A stretch of DNA of 64,000 nt from Lachnospiraceae bacterium (lineage in GTDB: Bacteria > Bacillota > Clostridia > Lachnospirales > Lachnospiraceae). The stretch lies in assembly GCA_910575155.1 (NCBI GenBank), contig CAJTDX010000017.1, positions 17,430 to 81,429 of the forward strand. The letters are read 5' to 3'. Below the pieces are notes generated by a model. The model made no database searches, had not been told where the DNA came from, and saw only the letters and a program-made list of their open reading frames with translations. This document shows positions 27,083-35,800 of this stretch, piece after piece. Each line of letters starts with the position of its first letter. Within the stretch, counting starts at the first letter, position 1. A program made the translations under genes and the position numbers.

Positions 27083-28831
27083 ATGACACATGAATCAATG
27101 ATTCGTTTAGTAAGCGAGCATACCTTTGGGATTTGGTTTCTCATCGGAGCGGCTCTGGTATTCTGGATGCAGGCGGGATTCGCTATGGTAGAGGCAGGTT
27201 TCACCAGAGCAAAGAACTCTGGAAATATCCTGATGAAAAATCTTATGGATTTTTGTATCGGGACGGTCGTATTTATCCTGATAGGCTTTTCTCTGCTGTT
27301 AGGAGAGGATATGATAGGGATGATTGGAAAACCGGGATTTGATATTTTTACCGCTTATGCAGACTTTGATTTTTCTAATTTTGTATTTAACCTGGTATTC
27401 TGTGCTACCACAGCAACGATTGTATCTGGAGCTATGGCGGAGCGAACAAAATTTTTATCTTATTGTATTTATTCCGGAGTGATTTCTGCATTGATTTATC
27501 CAATTGAAGCACATTGGATCTGGGGCGGCGGCTGGTTGGCGCAGCTGGGATTTCATGATTTTGCCGGTTCCTGCGCCATTCATATGGTAGGCGGTATCTC
27601 AGCTTTGATTGGGGCGGCGGTCTTAGGGCCGCGTATTGGAAAATTTACGAAAGATAAAACGGGAAAGATTACAAAAGTTAATGCTTTTCCAGGACATAAT
27701 CTGCCTTTGGGCTGTCTGGGCTGCTTTATCCTCTGGTTTGGATGGTATGGATTTAACGGTGCGGCGGCAACCACAATCCCGCAGTTAGGCTCTATTTTTC
27801 TGACAACTACCATAGCGCCTGCGGTTGCAACGTTAGTGTGTATGATTTTTACCTGGGTAAAATATGGAAAACCTGATGTTTCTATGTGTTTGAACGCTTC
27901 TCTTGCCGGATTGGTGGCAATCACGGCGCCCTGCGATGTGACCGATGCGTTGGGAGCCATTGTAATTGGGGCTGTGGCAGGATTGTTGGTGGTATTTGGC
28001 GTATGGCTGCTGGATTATAAGCTTCACGTGGATGATCCAGTGGGGGCTGTGGCAGTTCATATGATGAACGGTATCTGGGGCACAGTTGCAGTTGGTCTTT
28101 TTGCTACTTCATCTGCTCCGGAGAGCGAGATAAACGGTTTGTTCTATGGAGGAGGTTTCCATCAGCTTTCCCTTCAGGTCCTGGGGGCGCTTAGCGTTGC
28201 AGCGTTCGCGGCAGTCTGCATTACCATTACTTTTGTTGTAATACGTGCAACTGTGGGATTGCGTGTGACGGAAGAAGAAGAGATTGCAGGACTGGACGCC
28301 ACAGAGCATGGCCTTGCCTCTGCGTATTCCGGATTCAGTATTATGGATGTCTCAAATACAATGACTATGGAAGTGAATGAAAACACAAATGTGGGGACGG
28401 AGGAATATGAAAACGCATCCCAGGTACAGAAAGAGGCGGCGGTTAAGGTTATTTCGGTGCTCCCCAAAGAGACTGCGGGAATGTACAAGGTGGTTATTAT
28501 TGCGAAGTTGTCGCGTTATGATAAATTAAGAAAGGCAATGAATGAACTGGGCGTTACAGGAATGACGGTAACACAGGTTATGGGCTGCGGCATTCAAAGA
28601 GGCGCCGGCGAGAAGTACCGGGGCGTAGAGATGGACGCAACCTTGCTGCCTAAGGTAAAGCTGGAAATTATCGTAGGAAATATTCCGGTGGAAAAAGTAA
28701 TTGAAGCAGCCAGAAAGACTCTCTATACCGGGCATATTGGCGACGGAAAGATCTTTGTCTATGATGTAGCGAAAGTTGTCAAGATTCGGACAGGAGAGGA
28801 GGATTTGCCGGCCTTGCTGGATGTGGAATAG
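27083..28831 (+). CDS. amt: Ammonium transporter fused to a C-terminal P-II domain
   Basis: 582 residues, start at ATG 27083 with GGGAGG upstream. Residues 1 to about 440 are an Amt/MEP channel with about eleven membrane segments and the pore histidines in AIHMVGGISALIG and VHMMNGIWGTVAVG. After an acidic linker, residues about 470-582 are a P-II (GlnB/GlnK) domain: MYKVVIIAKLSRYDKLRKAM, T-loop GEKYRGVEMD, LPKVKLEIIV and GDGKIFVYDVAKVVKIRTGE. The position equal to the uridylylated Tyr51 is Met (YRGVEMD against YRGAEY), so uridylylation is unlikely. Normally a separate GlnK plugs Amt; here gating may be built in. Confidence 0.95.
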   Translation: MTHESMIRLVSEHTFGIWFLIGAALVFWMQAGFAMVEAGFTRAKNSGNILMKNLMDFCIGTVVFILIGFSLLLGEDMIGMIGKPGFDIFTAYADFDFSNFVFNLVFCATTATIVSGAMAERTKFLSYCIYSGVISALIYPIEAHWIWGGGWLAQLGFHDFAGSCAIHMVGGISALIGAAVLGPRIGKFTKDKTGKITKVNAFPGHNLPLGCLGCFILWFGWYGFNGAAATTIPQLGSIFLTTTIAPAVATLVCMIFTWVKYGKPDVSMCLNASLAGLVAITAPCDVTDALGAIVIGAVAGLLVVFGVWLLDYKLHVDDPVGAVAVHMMNGIWGTVAVGLFATSSAPESEINGLFYGGGFHQLSLQVLGALSVAAFAAVCITITFVVIRATVGLRVTEEEEIAGLDATEHGLASAYSGFSIMDVSNTMTMEVNENTNVGTEEYENASQVQKEAAVKVISVLPKETAGMYKVVIIAKLSRYDKLRKAMNELGVTGMTVTQVMGCGIQRGAGEKYRGVEMDATLLPKVKLEIIVGNIPVEKVIEAARKTLYTGHIGDGKIFVYDVAKVVKIRTGEEDLPALLDVE

Positions 28832-28880
28832 AATAGTCATAACGGAGATTGTTTTTAACAGATGATACTTCACGATGACA

Positions 28881-28920
28881 GCGCTGCGTTATATATCAAA
28901 ACGATTGCATATCGCAGCGC
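28881..28920. repeat. Hairpin downstream of amt
   Basis: GCGCTGCG ... CGCAGCGC, perfect 8 bp with a 24-nt loop that adds ATAT/ATAT pairing. No T-run; possibly a 3' stabiliser of the amt transcript. Confidence 0.45.
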
Positions 28921-29034
28921 AGGATATCTGCCGCCGGGATGGTAAAATGAAATCTTACAGAAAAGAGTAGATTTTTTCAGAACAGCCTATTATAATAGAA
29001 GAAAGAGTAGTTTTTATGCGCCGGGAGGTAAGGG

Positions 29035-29766
29035 ATGAAAAATAATCTGCTGTTTGTAAACCATAACCGAGAGATAATCCGGAAATTTCTTAATGCCATG
29101 AAAGAATATGATCTGGATATTGATACTGCGGGCACAGGGGATGAGGTTGCCGCTGTTTTGAAGAAAAAGAAATATAAAGTGGTAATTACCGGTATGAATA
29201 TGCACGGTTTTGACGGCTCTAAGATTATTGCCTATCTGAACCGTTACTGCCCTCAGACCGTGTGTATGGTATATACCCGGCGTCTGGAACTGGCGCATTT
29301 GAAGCTGCTGGTAAACGAGCGGAATGTATTTCAGATATTTCAGAAATCTGCAGATTTCAGAGAAGAGATTTGCAGTGCGGTTCTGGAAGCTTTTGAGTTT
29401 TATGACATGCAGGAGAAAGAGCATCAGGAAAAATTGATTTTGGAACAAAAGATCAAAAGCGCCAGAGAGAATTTAAGAGAATTGGAATATGCTGCAATGA
29501 CAGAAGAAAAAGAAAAACAGGAGCTTGCCCTGTTTTTGGATACGATGCGAAAGACCTGTGCCGGAACGCTGAAGTCCTCTCTGAGCCAGAGGGAGAGGCA
29601 GTTCTTGTTTCTGTATGAGACAGAATTGCTTCATCAATTGCTGAACGGGACCTGCAGCCAGGAGAAGCTGGAAGCCATAAGCCGCAAGCTCTATGGTATA
29701 TGTGACAGCGGCCAGCGCGAGACGCTGCAGCCTGTAATTGAAAACATGAGCCATTCTTTGATATGA
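29035..29766 (+). CDS. Degenerate receiver-domain protein with coiled-coil C terminus
   Basis: 243 residues, with a GGGAGG ribosome site; a TATAAT (28991-28996) 38 bp upstream may be its -10. The first ~120 residues follow a CheY fold (NNLLFVNHNREIIRKFLNAM; KYKVVITGMNMHGFDGSKII; MVYTRRLEL; IFQKSADF), but the acidic pocket is N9-H10 and the phospho-acceptor Asp is replaced by G53, so it should not be phosphorylated. The C-terminal half is charged and helical (about 125-170 coiled coil) with no recognisable output domain; it lacks the ANTAR signature often seen near glutamine synthetase genes. The position after glnN-amt suggests a nitrogen role, by inference only. Confidence 0.65.
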   Translation: MKNNLLFVNHNREIIRKFLNAMKEYDLDIDTAGTGDEVAAVLKKKKYKVVITGMNMHGFDGSKIIAYLNRYCPQTVCMVYTRRLELAHLKLLVNERNVFQIFQKSADFREEICSAVLEAFEFYDMQEKEHQEKLILEQKIKSARENLRELEYAAMTEEKEKQELALFLDTMRKTCAGTLKSSLSQRERQFLFLYETELLHQLLNGTCSQEKLEAISRKLYGICDSGQRETLQPVIENMSHSLI

Positions 29767-29781
29767 AGAGGTACGTGACGA

Positions 29782-29818
29782 CAGCCGTATGAAATGTTTC
29801 ATACGGCTGCCGTTTTTT
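29782..29818 (+). terminator. Intrinsic terminator
   Basis: Perfect 13-bp stem CAGCCGTATGAAA-tg-TTTCATACGGCTG, then CCGTTTTTTC. Ends the transcript of the degenerate receiver gene; the convergent PBP gene may share it. Confidence 0.9.
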
Positions 29819-29837
29819 CACCATTTTTCATAAAATA

Positions 29838-32531
29838 TCAGTCTTCCTCAGAAGAAGAATTGTTTTCTTCTGAGTCATCTTCCGGTTTCGTTCCATTATT
29901 GTGATCATTCTTATCACTGTCGTTTTTTTCATGCGTGTCTTTTTTCATTTCCGGTTCCTCAAGTTCCGGCGTCGGAATCTGTTCTGTTTCGACAGGAATT
30001 TCCGGAATTGGCGGAAGAATACTGGCGGCCGTATGCACGGTACAGTAATTTCCCTGGGCAAGCGCGGCAGGCAGCAGATATGCTCCGTCTCCGCTGTTTC
30101 CTGAACCGCCTACAATATAAACGCCGGTCTGTTTGGTTTCAGCAGGACAAAATTCATTTGCTAAAAGCCCGGATGCAGCGCAAATTGTGGCGCTTACATG
30201 GTGATCGCAATATTCAGAGGGCACCGTTCCGTCAGCAAAATACTCTGTCGCCACCATACTGCCCCGGGGGTCAGAGTCGCACAGACCGCTTACGGCAAGT
30301 TTGCCGGATTTTTTACATACGGCGGATGTGACAATTCCTTCCGGCTGGGCAAATTCCCGGTATTCCAGACCTTCGTGGATGCGCCCCATGATATGGTTCC
30401 ATAATGTTTTGGGATTGGAAGTCAGCGCGCCGCTCTGAGGGCTGTTGTCATCGTAACCGCACCAGACAGAGCAGGTATAATAGGGAGTATAGCCGGAAAA
30501 CAGTGTGTCGCGGTTGCTGGTAGTGGTTCCGGTTTTTCCGGCTATGGGCATTGTACCAAAATCTACCGCGCCGCCGGTGCCTGATTTGACTACGTCCTGC
30601 ATGGCGTCAGTTAAAAGGAATGCAGTAGTTGCCTTTAGTACCGTGTGGGTTTCCAGGGTGTTATCAATCAGAACATTTCCGTTGTGATCTAAAATACGTG
30701 TATAAAACCGTGGTTTGATATAAGCGCCGGAATTTGCAATGGCTGCATAGGCAGCGGTCAGTTCCAGGTTTGTAACGCCCAGCGTAATGCCTCCCAGAGC
30801 AAGAGATTGTACGATATCGTCCTGTACCATTGTCGTAAAACCAAAATTCTGCAGATAATCGTAGCCCACCTGCGGAGAAATATCGGTGAGAGTTTTCACT
30901 GTTACCACATTGATCGATTTTGTAATGGCATAGCGGATCGTGGTGAAGCCGCGGTAGGAGTTGTCGTAGTTTTTCAGGGAGGTACCATTGGTATAGGTAT
31001 AAGGAGCATCATCCTGAACGGTGGCAAGCGTCATACCGGCAGTATCCAGTGCCGGAGCGAAAGCGGCGAGTACCTTAAAAGTGGAACCAGGCTGTCTTAC
31101 AGTATCTGTAGCGCGGTTCAGGGTACGGCTTCCGCTTTTTTCCCCTCTGCCTCCCACAATTGCTTTTACGTCTCCGGTGTACTGGTCGATGATGGTCACG
31201 GCCGCCTGAGGCTGCATGGTAAATACCACCGATTCACCGCCTTCTACAATGGAATCGCCGCTTTGTATGACTTCTGCTTTGTAGCTGTCAATGGCTGCCT
31301 GCGCCTCCTCAACGCTGCTGAAATTCAGAGAATAACCCGGGATGGAAGCGCTGTAATGGGAAATCATGGTTTGATCGCTGTAATTTTCTATGGATCCGTC
31401 CGCTTTTTCAACCGTAAGCCGGTAAGAAAAGGAGTATTGCGGCGCAGTGGAATAATTCTCCGGATTGTTTATCTCTTCATCGCAGATTTGCTGAATAGAC
31501 AGATCCTGCGTGGATTCAATGGTCAGTCCGCTGTTGTAAATGGCTTTATATGCCTGGGTATCGGTGTAGCCTTTCTTCTCTACCAGATCCTGCACCACCT
31601 GGTCAATGACAGCGTCCACAAAATAAGAATTGGGATTTTCTTCAGCGAAGGTAATGTTGACCTGCTGGATGCGGGAATATACATCGTCTTCCAGCGCGTT
31701 TTTATAGTCGCTTTCAGAAATATAGCCTTGTTCTTTCATATTCTTTAACACCAGTTTCCGGCGGTCTTCGTTTTTGTCCGGATGGCTGACCGGGTTGTAG
31801 GCGGAAGGGTTCTTGGTGATTCCGGCAATCACTGCGCCTTCTGACAGGGTAAGTTGAGATACGTCCTTGCCAAAATAACGGCGGGAGGCGGCCTGCACGC
31901 CTAACGTATTCTGTCCCAGATTAATAGTATTCAGATAATTTTCCAGGACCCATTCTTTGGACTTTACTTTACTAAGCTCAATAGCAAGATACTGTTCCTG
32001 AATTTTACGCTGAACCTTTTCCATGCCGGACTGGTTTGTCCAGCCTTCAAACACATTATTTTTTAACAGCTGCTGCGTAATTGTGCTGGCTCCCTGGTTA
32101 AAATGAAAGCCGTTTGCGATACCAGCAAATCCGGCGCGTATGATCCCTTTGATATCAATGCCGTTGTGCTCATAAAAACGTTCGTCCTCTATGGCGACAA
32201 AAGCATGCTGAACCGCTTCGGGGATTTCGTCCAGAGTTACATATACGCGGTTAGAGCCGGACGCCACCAGCTTTGCCGTTTCCTTTCCCTGGTTGTCCAA
32301 CACCACAGACAGATAACCGGTGGGAGAAGGGTCGATATCCGAAATATCAGGGGCAGAAGCTATAATACCCCGGAATATGCCGATTCCCGCACAGGTTCCA
32401 ACGACTATGGCGCCCAGGAAGCAGATCAGCAGTGTTTTGAAAAATATGACTGTAAATTTCTTACGTACTAATGAGGCTGTGGAAGTGATCTGTTTTGCTT
32501 TCCGCGCTACGCCTCTTTTTCCATAATTCAT
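29838..32531 (-). CDS. Class A penicillin-binding protein (transglycosylase/transpeptidase)
   Basis: 897 residues, PBP1A-like. A cytoplasmic basic stretch and one TM (about residues 28-52) lead to the GT51 transglycosylase: IEDERFYEHNGIDIKGI, GASTITQQLLKN, LNTINLGQNTLGVQ. The transpeptidase has the active-site Ser in RQPGSTFKVL, KSINVV (SxN) and GKTGTTTS (KTG). The C-terminal part is Cys-containing, then a Pro/Glu/Asp/Asn-rich hydrophilic tail (KNDSDKNDHNNGTKPEDDSE). Polymerises and crosslinks peptidoglycan outside the membrane. A GGAGG ribosome site precedes it. Confidence 0.95.
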   Translation of the reverse strand: MNYGKRGVARKAKQITSTASLVRKKFTVIFFKTLLICFLGAIVVGTCAGIGIFRGIIASAPDISDIDPSPTGYLSVVLDNQGKETAKLVASGSNRVYVTLDEIPEAVQHAFVAIEDERFYEHNGIDIKGIIRAGFAGIANGFHFNQGASTITQQLLKNNVFEGWTNQSGMEKVQRKIQEQYLAIELSKVKSKEWVLENYLNTINLGQNTLGVQAASRRYFGKDVSQLTLSEGAVIAGITKNPSAYNPVSHPDKNEDRRKLVLKNMKEQGYISESDYKNALEDDVYSRIQQVNITFAEENPNSYFVDAVIDQVVQDLVEKKGYTDTQAYKAIYNSGLTIESTQDLSIQQICDEEINNPENYSTAPQYSFSYRLTVEKADGSIENYSDQTMISHYSASIPGYSLNFSSVEEAQAAIDSYKAEVIQSGDSIVEGGESVVFTMQPQAAVTIIDQYTGDVKAIVGGRGEKSGSRTLNRATDTVRQPGSTFKVLAAFAPALDTAGMTLATVQDDAPYTYTNGTSLKNYDNSYRGFTTIRYAITKSINVVTVKTLTDISPQVGYDYLQNFGFTTMVQDDIVQSLALGGITLGVTNLELTAAYAAIANSGAYIKPRFYTRILDHNGNVLIDNTLETHTVLKATTAFLLTDAMQDVVKSGTGGAVDFGTMPIAGKTGTTTSNRDTLFSGYTPYYTCSVWCGYDDNSPQSGALTSNPKTLWNHIMGRIHEGLEYREFAQPEGIVTSAVCKKSGKLAVSGLCDSDPRGSMVATEYFADGTVPSEYCDHHVSATICAASGLLANEFCPAETKQTGVYIVGGSGNSGDGAYLLPAALAQGNYCTVHTAASILPPIPEIPVETEQIPTPELEEPEMKKDTHEKNDSDKNDHNNGTKPEDDSEENNSSSEED

Positions 32532-32675
32532 AGATAGCCTCCTTATAAAGCAAACCTGATACGTTTCGTATCTTTCAGCAGAACGTTTGTCTGCTTATCA
32601 AAGTATTATAACAAATATGATATGTGAAATAAAGGAAAAAATCCTTAAGTTTCCGTAAATTTCGTCGACAATAAA

Positions 32676-32732
32676 CCGCCGGATGGTACAGCGGGCGGCG
32701 CGGGAACGCAGAATTGGTCCGCCGTCCGGTGG
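32676..32732. repeat. GC-rich inverted repeat between divergent genes
   Basis: CCGCCGGA ... TCCGGTGG (one G-T pair) around an inner GGCGG ... CCGCC. Strikingly GC-rich within an AT-rich 380-bp spacer between the PBP gene (-) and mglB (+). It is not downstream of any gene on either strand, so it is not a simple terminator. Confidence 0.5.
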
Positions 32733-32829
32733 AAGGGGGGCGGCCTGATCCGTCTTTTCAGGCACAGAAATATCTGGAAACGGTTAATAAATTCAATGGT
32801 ATACAAAAAAATATTGTACAAAATTTTAC

Positions 32830-32858
32830 TTGACGAATGGTATTAATATTGTTATAAT
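32830..32858 (+). promoter_or_regulatory. Sigma-A promoter of the sugar ABC operon
   Basis: TTGACG (32830-32835), a 17-bp spacer and TATAAT (32853-32858). The 5' leader is about 45 nt. Confidence 0.8.
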
Positions 32859-32911
32859 TGAGACACAAAACTAAAGGGCGAATAACCCTAAAAAACGTAG
32901 GAGGATATACT

Positions 32912-34105
32912 ATGAAAAAGAAAGTAATTTGCACTTTATTAGCCTCAGCTATGGTGGCTACTATGCTTACAGGCTGTGGAGACAAGGCAGCTGAAACAGA
33001 CACTAACAAAACAGACACAACAGACGATACATCTGATGATACCACAGATGACACAACAGACGATACGTCTGATGATACCACAGATGACACAACAGACGAT
33101 ACGTCTGATGATACCACGGATGACACAACAGACGACACGTCTGATGATACCACAGGCGATACCGCAAACGTTGATTTGTCAGATAAGACAGTTGGCGTAT
33201 GTATCTATCAGTTCTCTGACAACTTCATGACATTGTTCCGTGGCGAGCTTGAGAATTACCTGATTGAAAAAGGATTTGCAAAGGAGAATATCAAAATCGT
33301 TGATGGAGCAAATGACCAGGCAACACAGTCCGGACAGATTGACAACTTCATTACAGAAGGTGTCGACGTTATGATTGTTAACCCTGTAAACTCTTCTTCA
33401 GCAGAGACAATTACAGATAAAGTAGTAGGCGCAGGCATCCCATTGGTATACATCAACCGTGAGCCTGATGAAGCTGAAGAGAAGAGATGGGAAGAGAATA
33501 ACTGGGATGTTACATATGTTGGATGTGACGCAAGCCAGTCCGGTACGTTCCAGGGCGAGTTGATTTCTGATCTTGGTCTTGACAAAGTAGACCTGAATGG
33601 AAACGGCAAGATTGATTATGTTATGATCGAAGGTGACCCGGAGAACGTTGACGCTAAGCTTCGTACAGAATTCTCTGTAAAGGCTCTTGAAGAAGCAGGT
33701 CTTGAAGTAAACTGTCTTGATGACCAGGTTGGTAACTGGGATCAGGCAACAGCTCAGCAGTTAGTAGCAAACTCTCTGAGTCAGCATGGAACTGATATTG
33801 AAGTAGTATTCTGTAACAATGACGCTATGGCTCTTGGTGCATTGCAGTCTATCGAAACAGAAGGCCGTAAGGTTGGAGAAGATATCTTCTTGGTTGGTGT
33901 AGACGCACTTTCAGAAGCTCTTGAGAACGTTATTGCAGGAAAAATGACAGGTACTGTATTTAACGATCATTTCTCACAGTCTCATACAGCAGCAGATGCA
34001 GCAATTAACTTCATCGCTGGTACTGGAAATGAAAAATACATTGGCTGCGACTATGTAAAGGTAACTCAGGAGAATGCACAGAGTATCCTTGATATGGTAA
34101 AATAA
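32912..34105 (+). CDS. mglB: MglB-type galactose/glucose ABC transporter binding lipoprotein
   Basis: 397 residues, start at MKKKVICTLL with AGGAGG upstream. Lipobox LTGC anchors it outside the membrane. A low-complexity Thr/Asp/Ser linker (about residues 34-85, TTDDTSDD repeats) precedes the type-1 periplasmic-binding fold (VGVCIYQFSDNFM ... VNPVNSSSAETI ... FCNNDAMALGAL). The calcium loop seen in galactose/glucose-binding protein is present (DLNGNGKIDYVMIEGDP). mglA and mglC follow. The linker is encoded by four 36-bp tandem repeats. Confidence 0.9.
   Translation: MKKKVICTLLASAMVATMLTGCGDKAAETDTNKTDTTDDTSDDTTDDTTDDTSDDTTDDTTDDTSDDTTDDTTDDTSDDTTGDTANVDLSDKTVGVCIYQFSDNFMTLFRGELENYLIEKGFAKENIKIVDGANDQATQSGQIDNFITEGVDVMIVNPVNSSSAETITDKVVGAGIPLVYINREPDEAEEKRWEENNWDVTYVGCDASQSGTFQGELISDLGLDKVDLNGNGKIDYVMIEGDPENVDAKLRTEFSVKALEEAGLEVNCLDDQVGNWDQATAQQLVANSLSQHGTDIEVVFCNNDAMALGALQSIETEGRKVGEDIFLVGVDALSEALENVIAGKMTGTVFNDHFSQSHTAADAAINFIAGTGNEKYIGCDYVKVTQENAQSILDMVK
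33017..33160 (+). repeat. Four 36-bp tandem repeats in mglB linker
   Basis: Units begin ACAACAGACGA at 33017, 33053, 33089 and 33125, nearly identical, each coding 12 residues (TTDDTSDDTTDD). Likely to vary in copy number by slippage without breaking the frame. Confidence 0.85.
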
Positions 34106-34164
34106 TTTCGCTTTAATATTGGAAAGTGTAGTAAAACATTTTTAGCAGTTTATAGATTGTAATG

Positions 34165-34200
34165 AAGGGTGCGAGTGAGCATAGCAGCACTTGCACCCTT
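34165..34200 (+). terminator. Hairpin between mglB and mglA
   Basis: AAGGGTGCGAGTG pairs with CACTTGCACCCTT (one G-T). No T-run follows, so it probably stabilises mglB mRNA or only partly ends transcription, giving excess binding protein over the transporter. Confidence 0.6.
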
Positions 34201-34278
34201 CTTGCATGTATAATCTGGATGGATTATTATGGGAAGAAGCGGAATTTACAAAATATAAGGATGTGAAGGAGGAGAAAA

Positions 34279-35787
34279 ATGGCTGAGTATAAACTGGAGC
34301 TTAAGGGAATATGCAAATCGTTCCCTGGAGTTAAAGCGCTCGATGATGTACAGTTATCGCTCCGCCCAGGAACCGTTCATGCATTGATGGGTGAGAATGG
34401 TGCTGGAAAATCAACATTGATGAAATGTCTTTTTGGCATATATAAAATGGATGCAGGGGAAGTGATCCTGGATGGCAAAAAGATTGAAATCAACAATCCG
34501 GATGAAGCTATGGCGCACGGAATTGCCATGGTGCATCAGGAACTGCAGCCGGTATTGGCCAGAAGTGTTGGGGAAAACCTGTATCTGGGGAGGTTTCCGG
34601 TTAAGAAATATGGACCAATTCAAATAATTGACCATAAGACCATGTATGCTGAAGCTGAAAAGTGGCTGAAGGAAATAAAGATGGAATTTGACCCGAAAGC
34701 GCAGCTGGGTTCTCTGTCCATCGGGCAGATGCAGTCGGTAGAGATTGCAAAGGCTGTTTCACAGCAGGCAAGGGTAGTTATTTTTGACGAGCCGACCTCT
34801 TCTCTCTCAGAAAAAGAAGTTGAGGCGCTGTTCCGGATTATGAACGACTTGAGAGATAAGGGCGTTGCCATGGTTTACATTTCCCATAAAATGGATGAGA
34901 TCAAACAGATCGCCGATGATATCACCGTTATGCGTGATGGTACATATGTAGGAACCTGGCCGGCAGCAGATCTGACGATAGATCAGATTGTGGCGAAAAT
35001 GGTTGGACGTGAATTGACAAATGTATATCCGCCCAGGGAAAATGTTCCAGGGGATGTAATTATGGAAGTGAAAAATCTCACTTCTATTCATACAAAGTCG
35101 TTCAGAAATGTAAGTTTCACGCTCCGCAAAGGTGAAATACTTGGATTCGGAGGACTTGTAGGGGCTCAGAGAACGGAGCTGATGGAAGGAATTTTTGGAA
35201 TCCGTGGCGTAGCCACCGGAGAAGTATACGTGCATGGAAAGAAAGTAAAGGTTAAACGTCCGATTGACGCCATGAATAATGGAATCGGGCTGATAACGGA
35301 AGACCGTCGTGGTAACGGTATTTTTGGGTGTCTTTCTATCAAAGATAATGTTGGAGTATCAGTATACAACAAATTTATGAAAGCAGGATTTATCCTTGAC
35401 CATAAGAGTATCAACCAGGTTGTGGATGATAGTATCAAAAAGCTGAGTATTAAAACGCCCAGCATGAAAGAGCATATCGCCAATTTGTCAGGTGGTAACC
35501 AGCAGAAGGTTATTATATCCAGATGGCTGGCAAACGACCCGGATGTATTGATTATGGATGAGCCAACTCGTGGTATTGATGTGGGGGCGAAGCATGAGAT
35601 TTATGAAATCATGAACGAACTGGCAAAACAAGGGAAAGCTATCATCATGATTTCATCTGAGATGGCAGAACTTTTGGGTATGGCAGACCGCATCTACGTT
35701 ATGTGTAATGGTAAGCTGACAGGAGAGATCAGCGATCAGCAGGAAATGACGCAGGCGAATGTCATGAGTTATGCAACAAAATTCTGA
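34279..35787 (+). CDS. mglA: Sugar ABC transporter ATPase, MglA type
   Basis: 502 residues with two ABC domains, as in MglA/RbsA. Domain 1: Walker A GENGAGKST (about residues 39-47), signature LSIGQMQSVEIAKA, Walker B VVIFDEPTSSLS. Domain 2: degenerate P-loop (GFGGLVGAQRTEL), signature LSGGNQQKVIISRW, DEPTRGIDVGAKHE. Energises import of a monosaccharide, probably galactose or glucose as judged by the partner MglB. GGAGGAG ribosome site; mglC follows after 13 bp. Confidence 0.93.
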   Translation: MAEYKLELKGICKSFPGVKALDDVQLSLRPGTVHALMGENGAGKSTLMKCLFGIYKMDAGEVILDGKKIEINNPDEAMAHGIAMVHQELQPVLARSVGENLYLGRFPVKKYGPIQIIDHKTMYAEAEKWLKEIKMEFDPKAQLGSLSIGQMQSVEIAKAVSQQARVVIFDEPTSSLSEKEVEALFRIMNDLRDKGVAMVYISHKMDEIKQIADDITVMRDGTYVGTWPAADLTIDQIVAKMVGRELTNVYPPRENVPGDVIMEVKNLTSIHTKSFRNVSFTLRKGEILGFGGLVGAQRTELMEGIFGIRGVATGEVYVHGKKVKVKRPIDAMNNGIGLITEDRRGNGIFGCLSIKDNVGVSVYNKFMKAGFILDHKSINQVVDDSIKKLSIKTPSMKEHIANLSGGNQQKVIISRWLANDPDVLIMDEPTRGIDVGAKHEIYEIMNELAKQGKAIIMISSEMAELLGMADRIYVMCNGKLTGEISDQQEMTQANVMSYATKF

Positions 35788-35800
35788 TTAGGAGGAAATC

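Noticed and set aside
30807..31748. 313-residue open frame opposite the PBP gene
   Set aside because: Antisense shadow of a clear class A PBP; no ribosome site or family match.
32775..32788. CcpA cre site upstream of mglB
   Set aside because: TGGAAACGGTTAAT misses several consensus positions.
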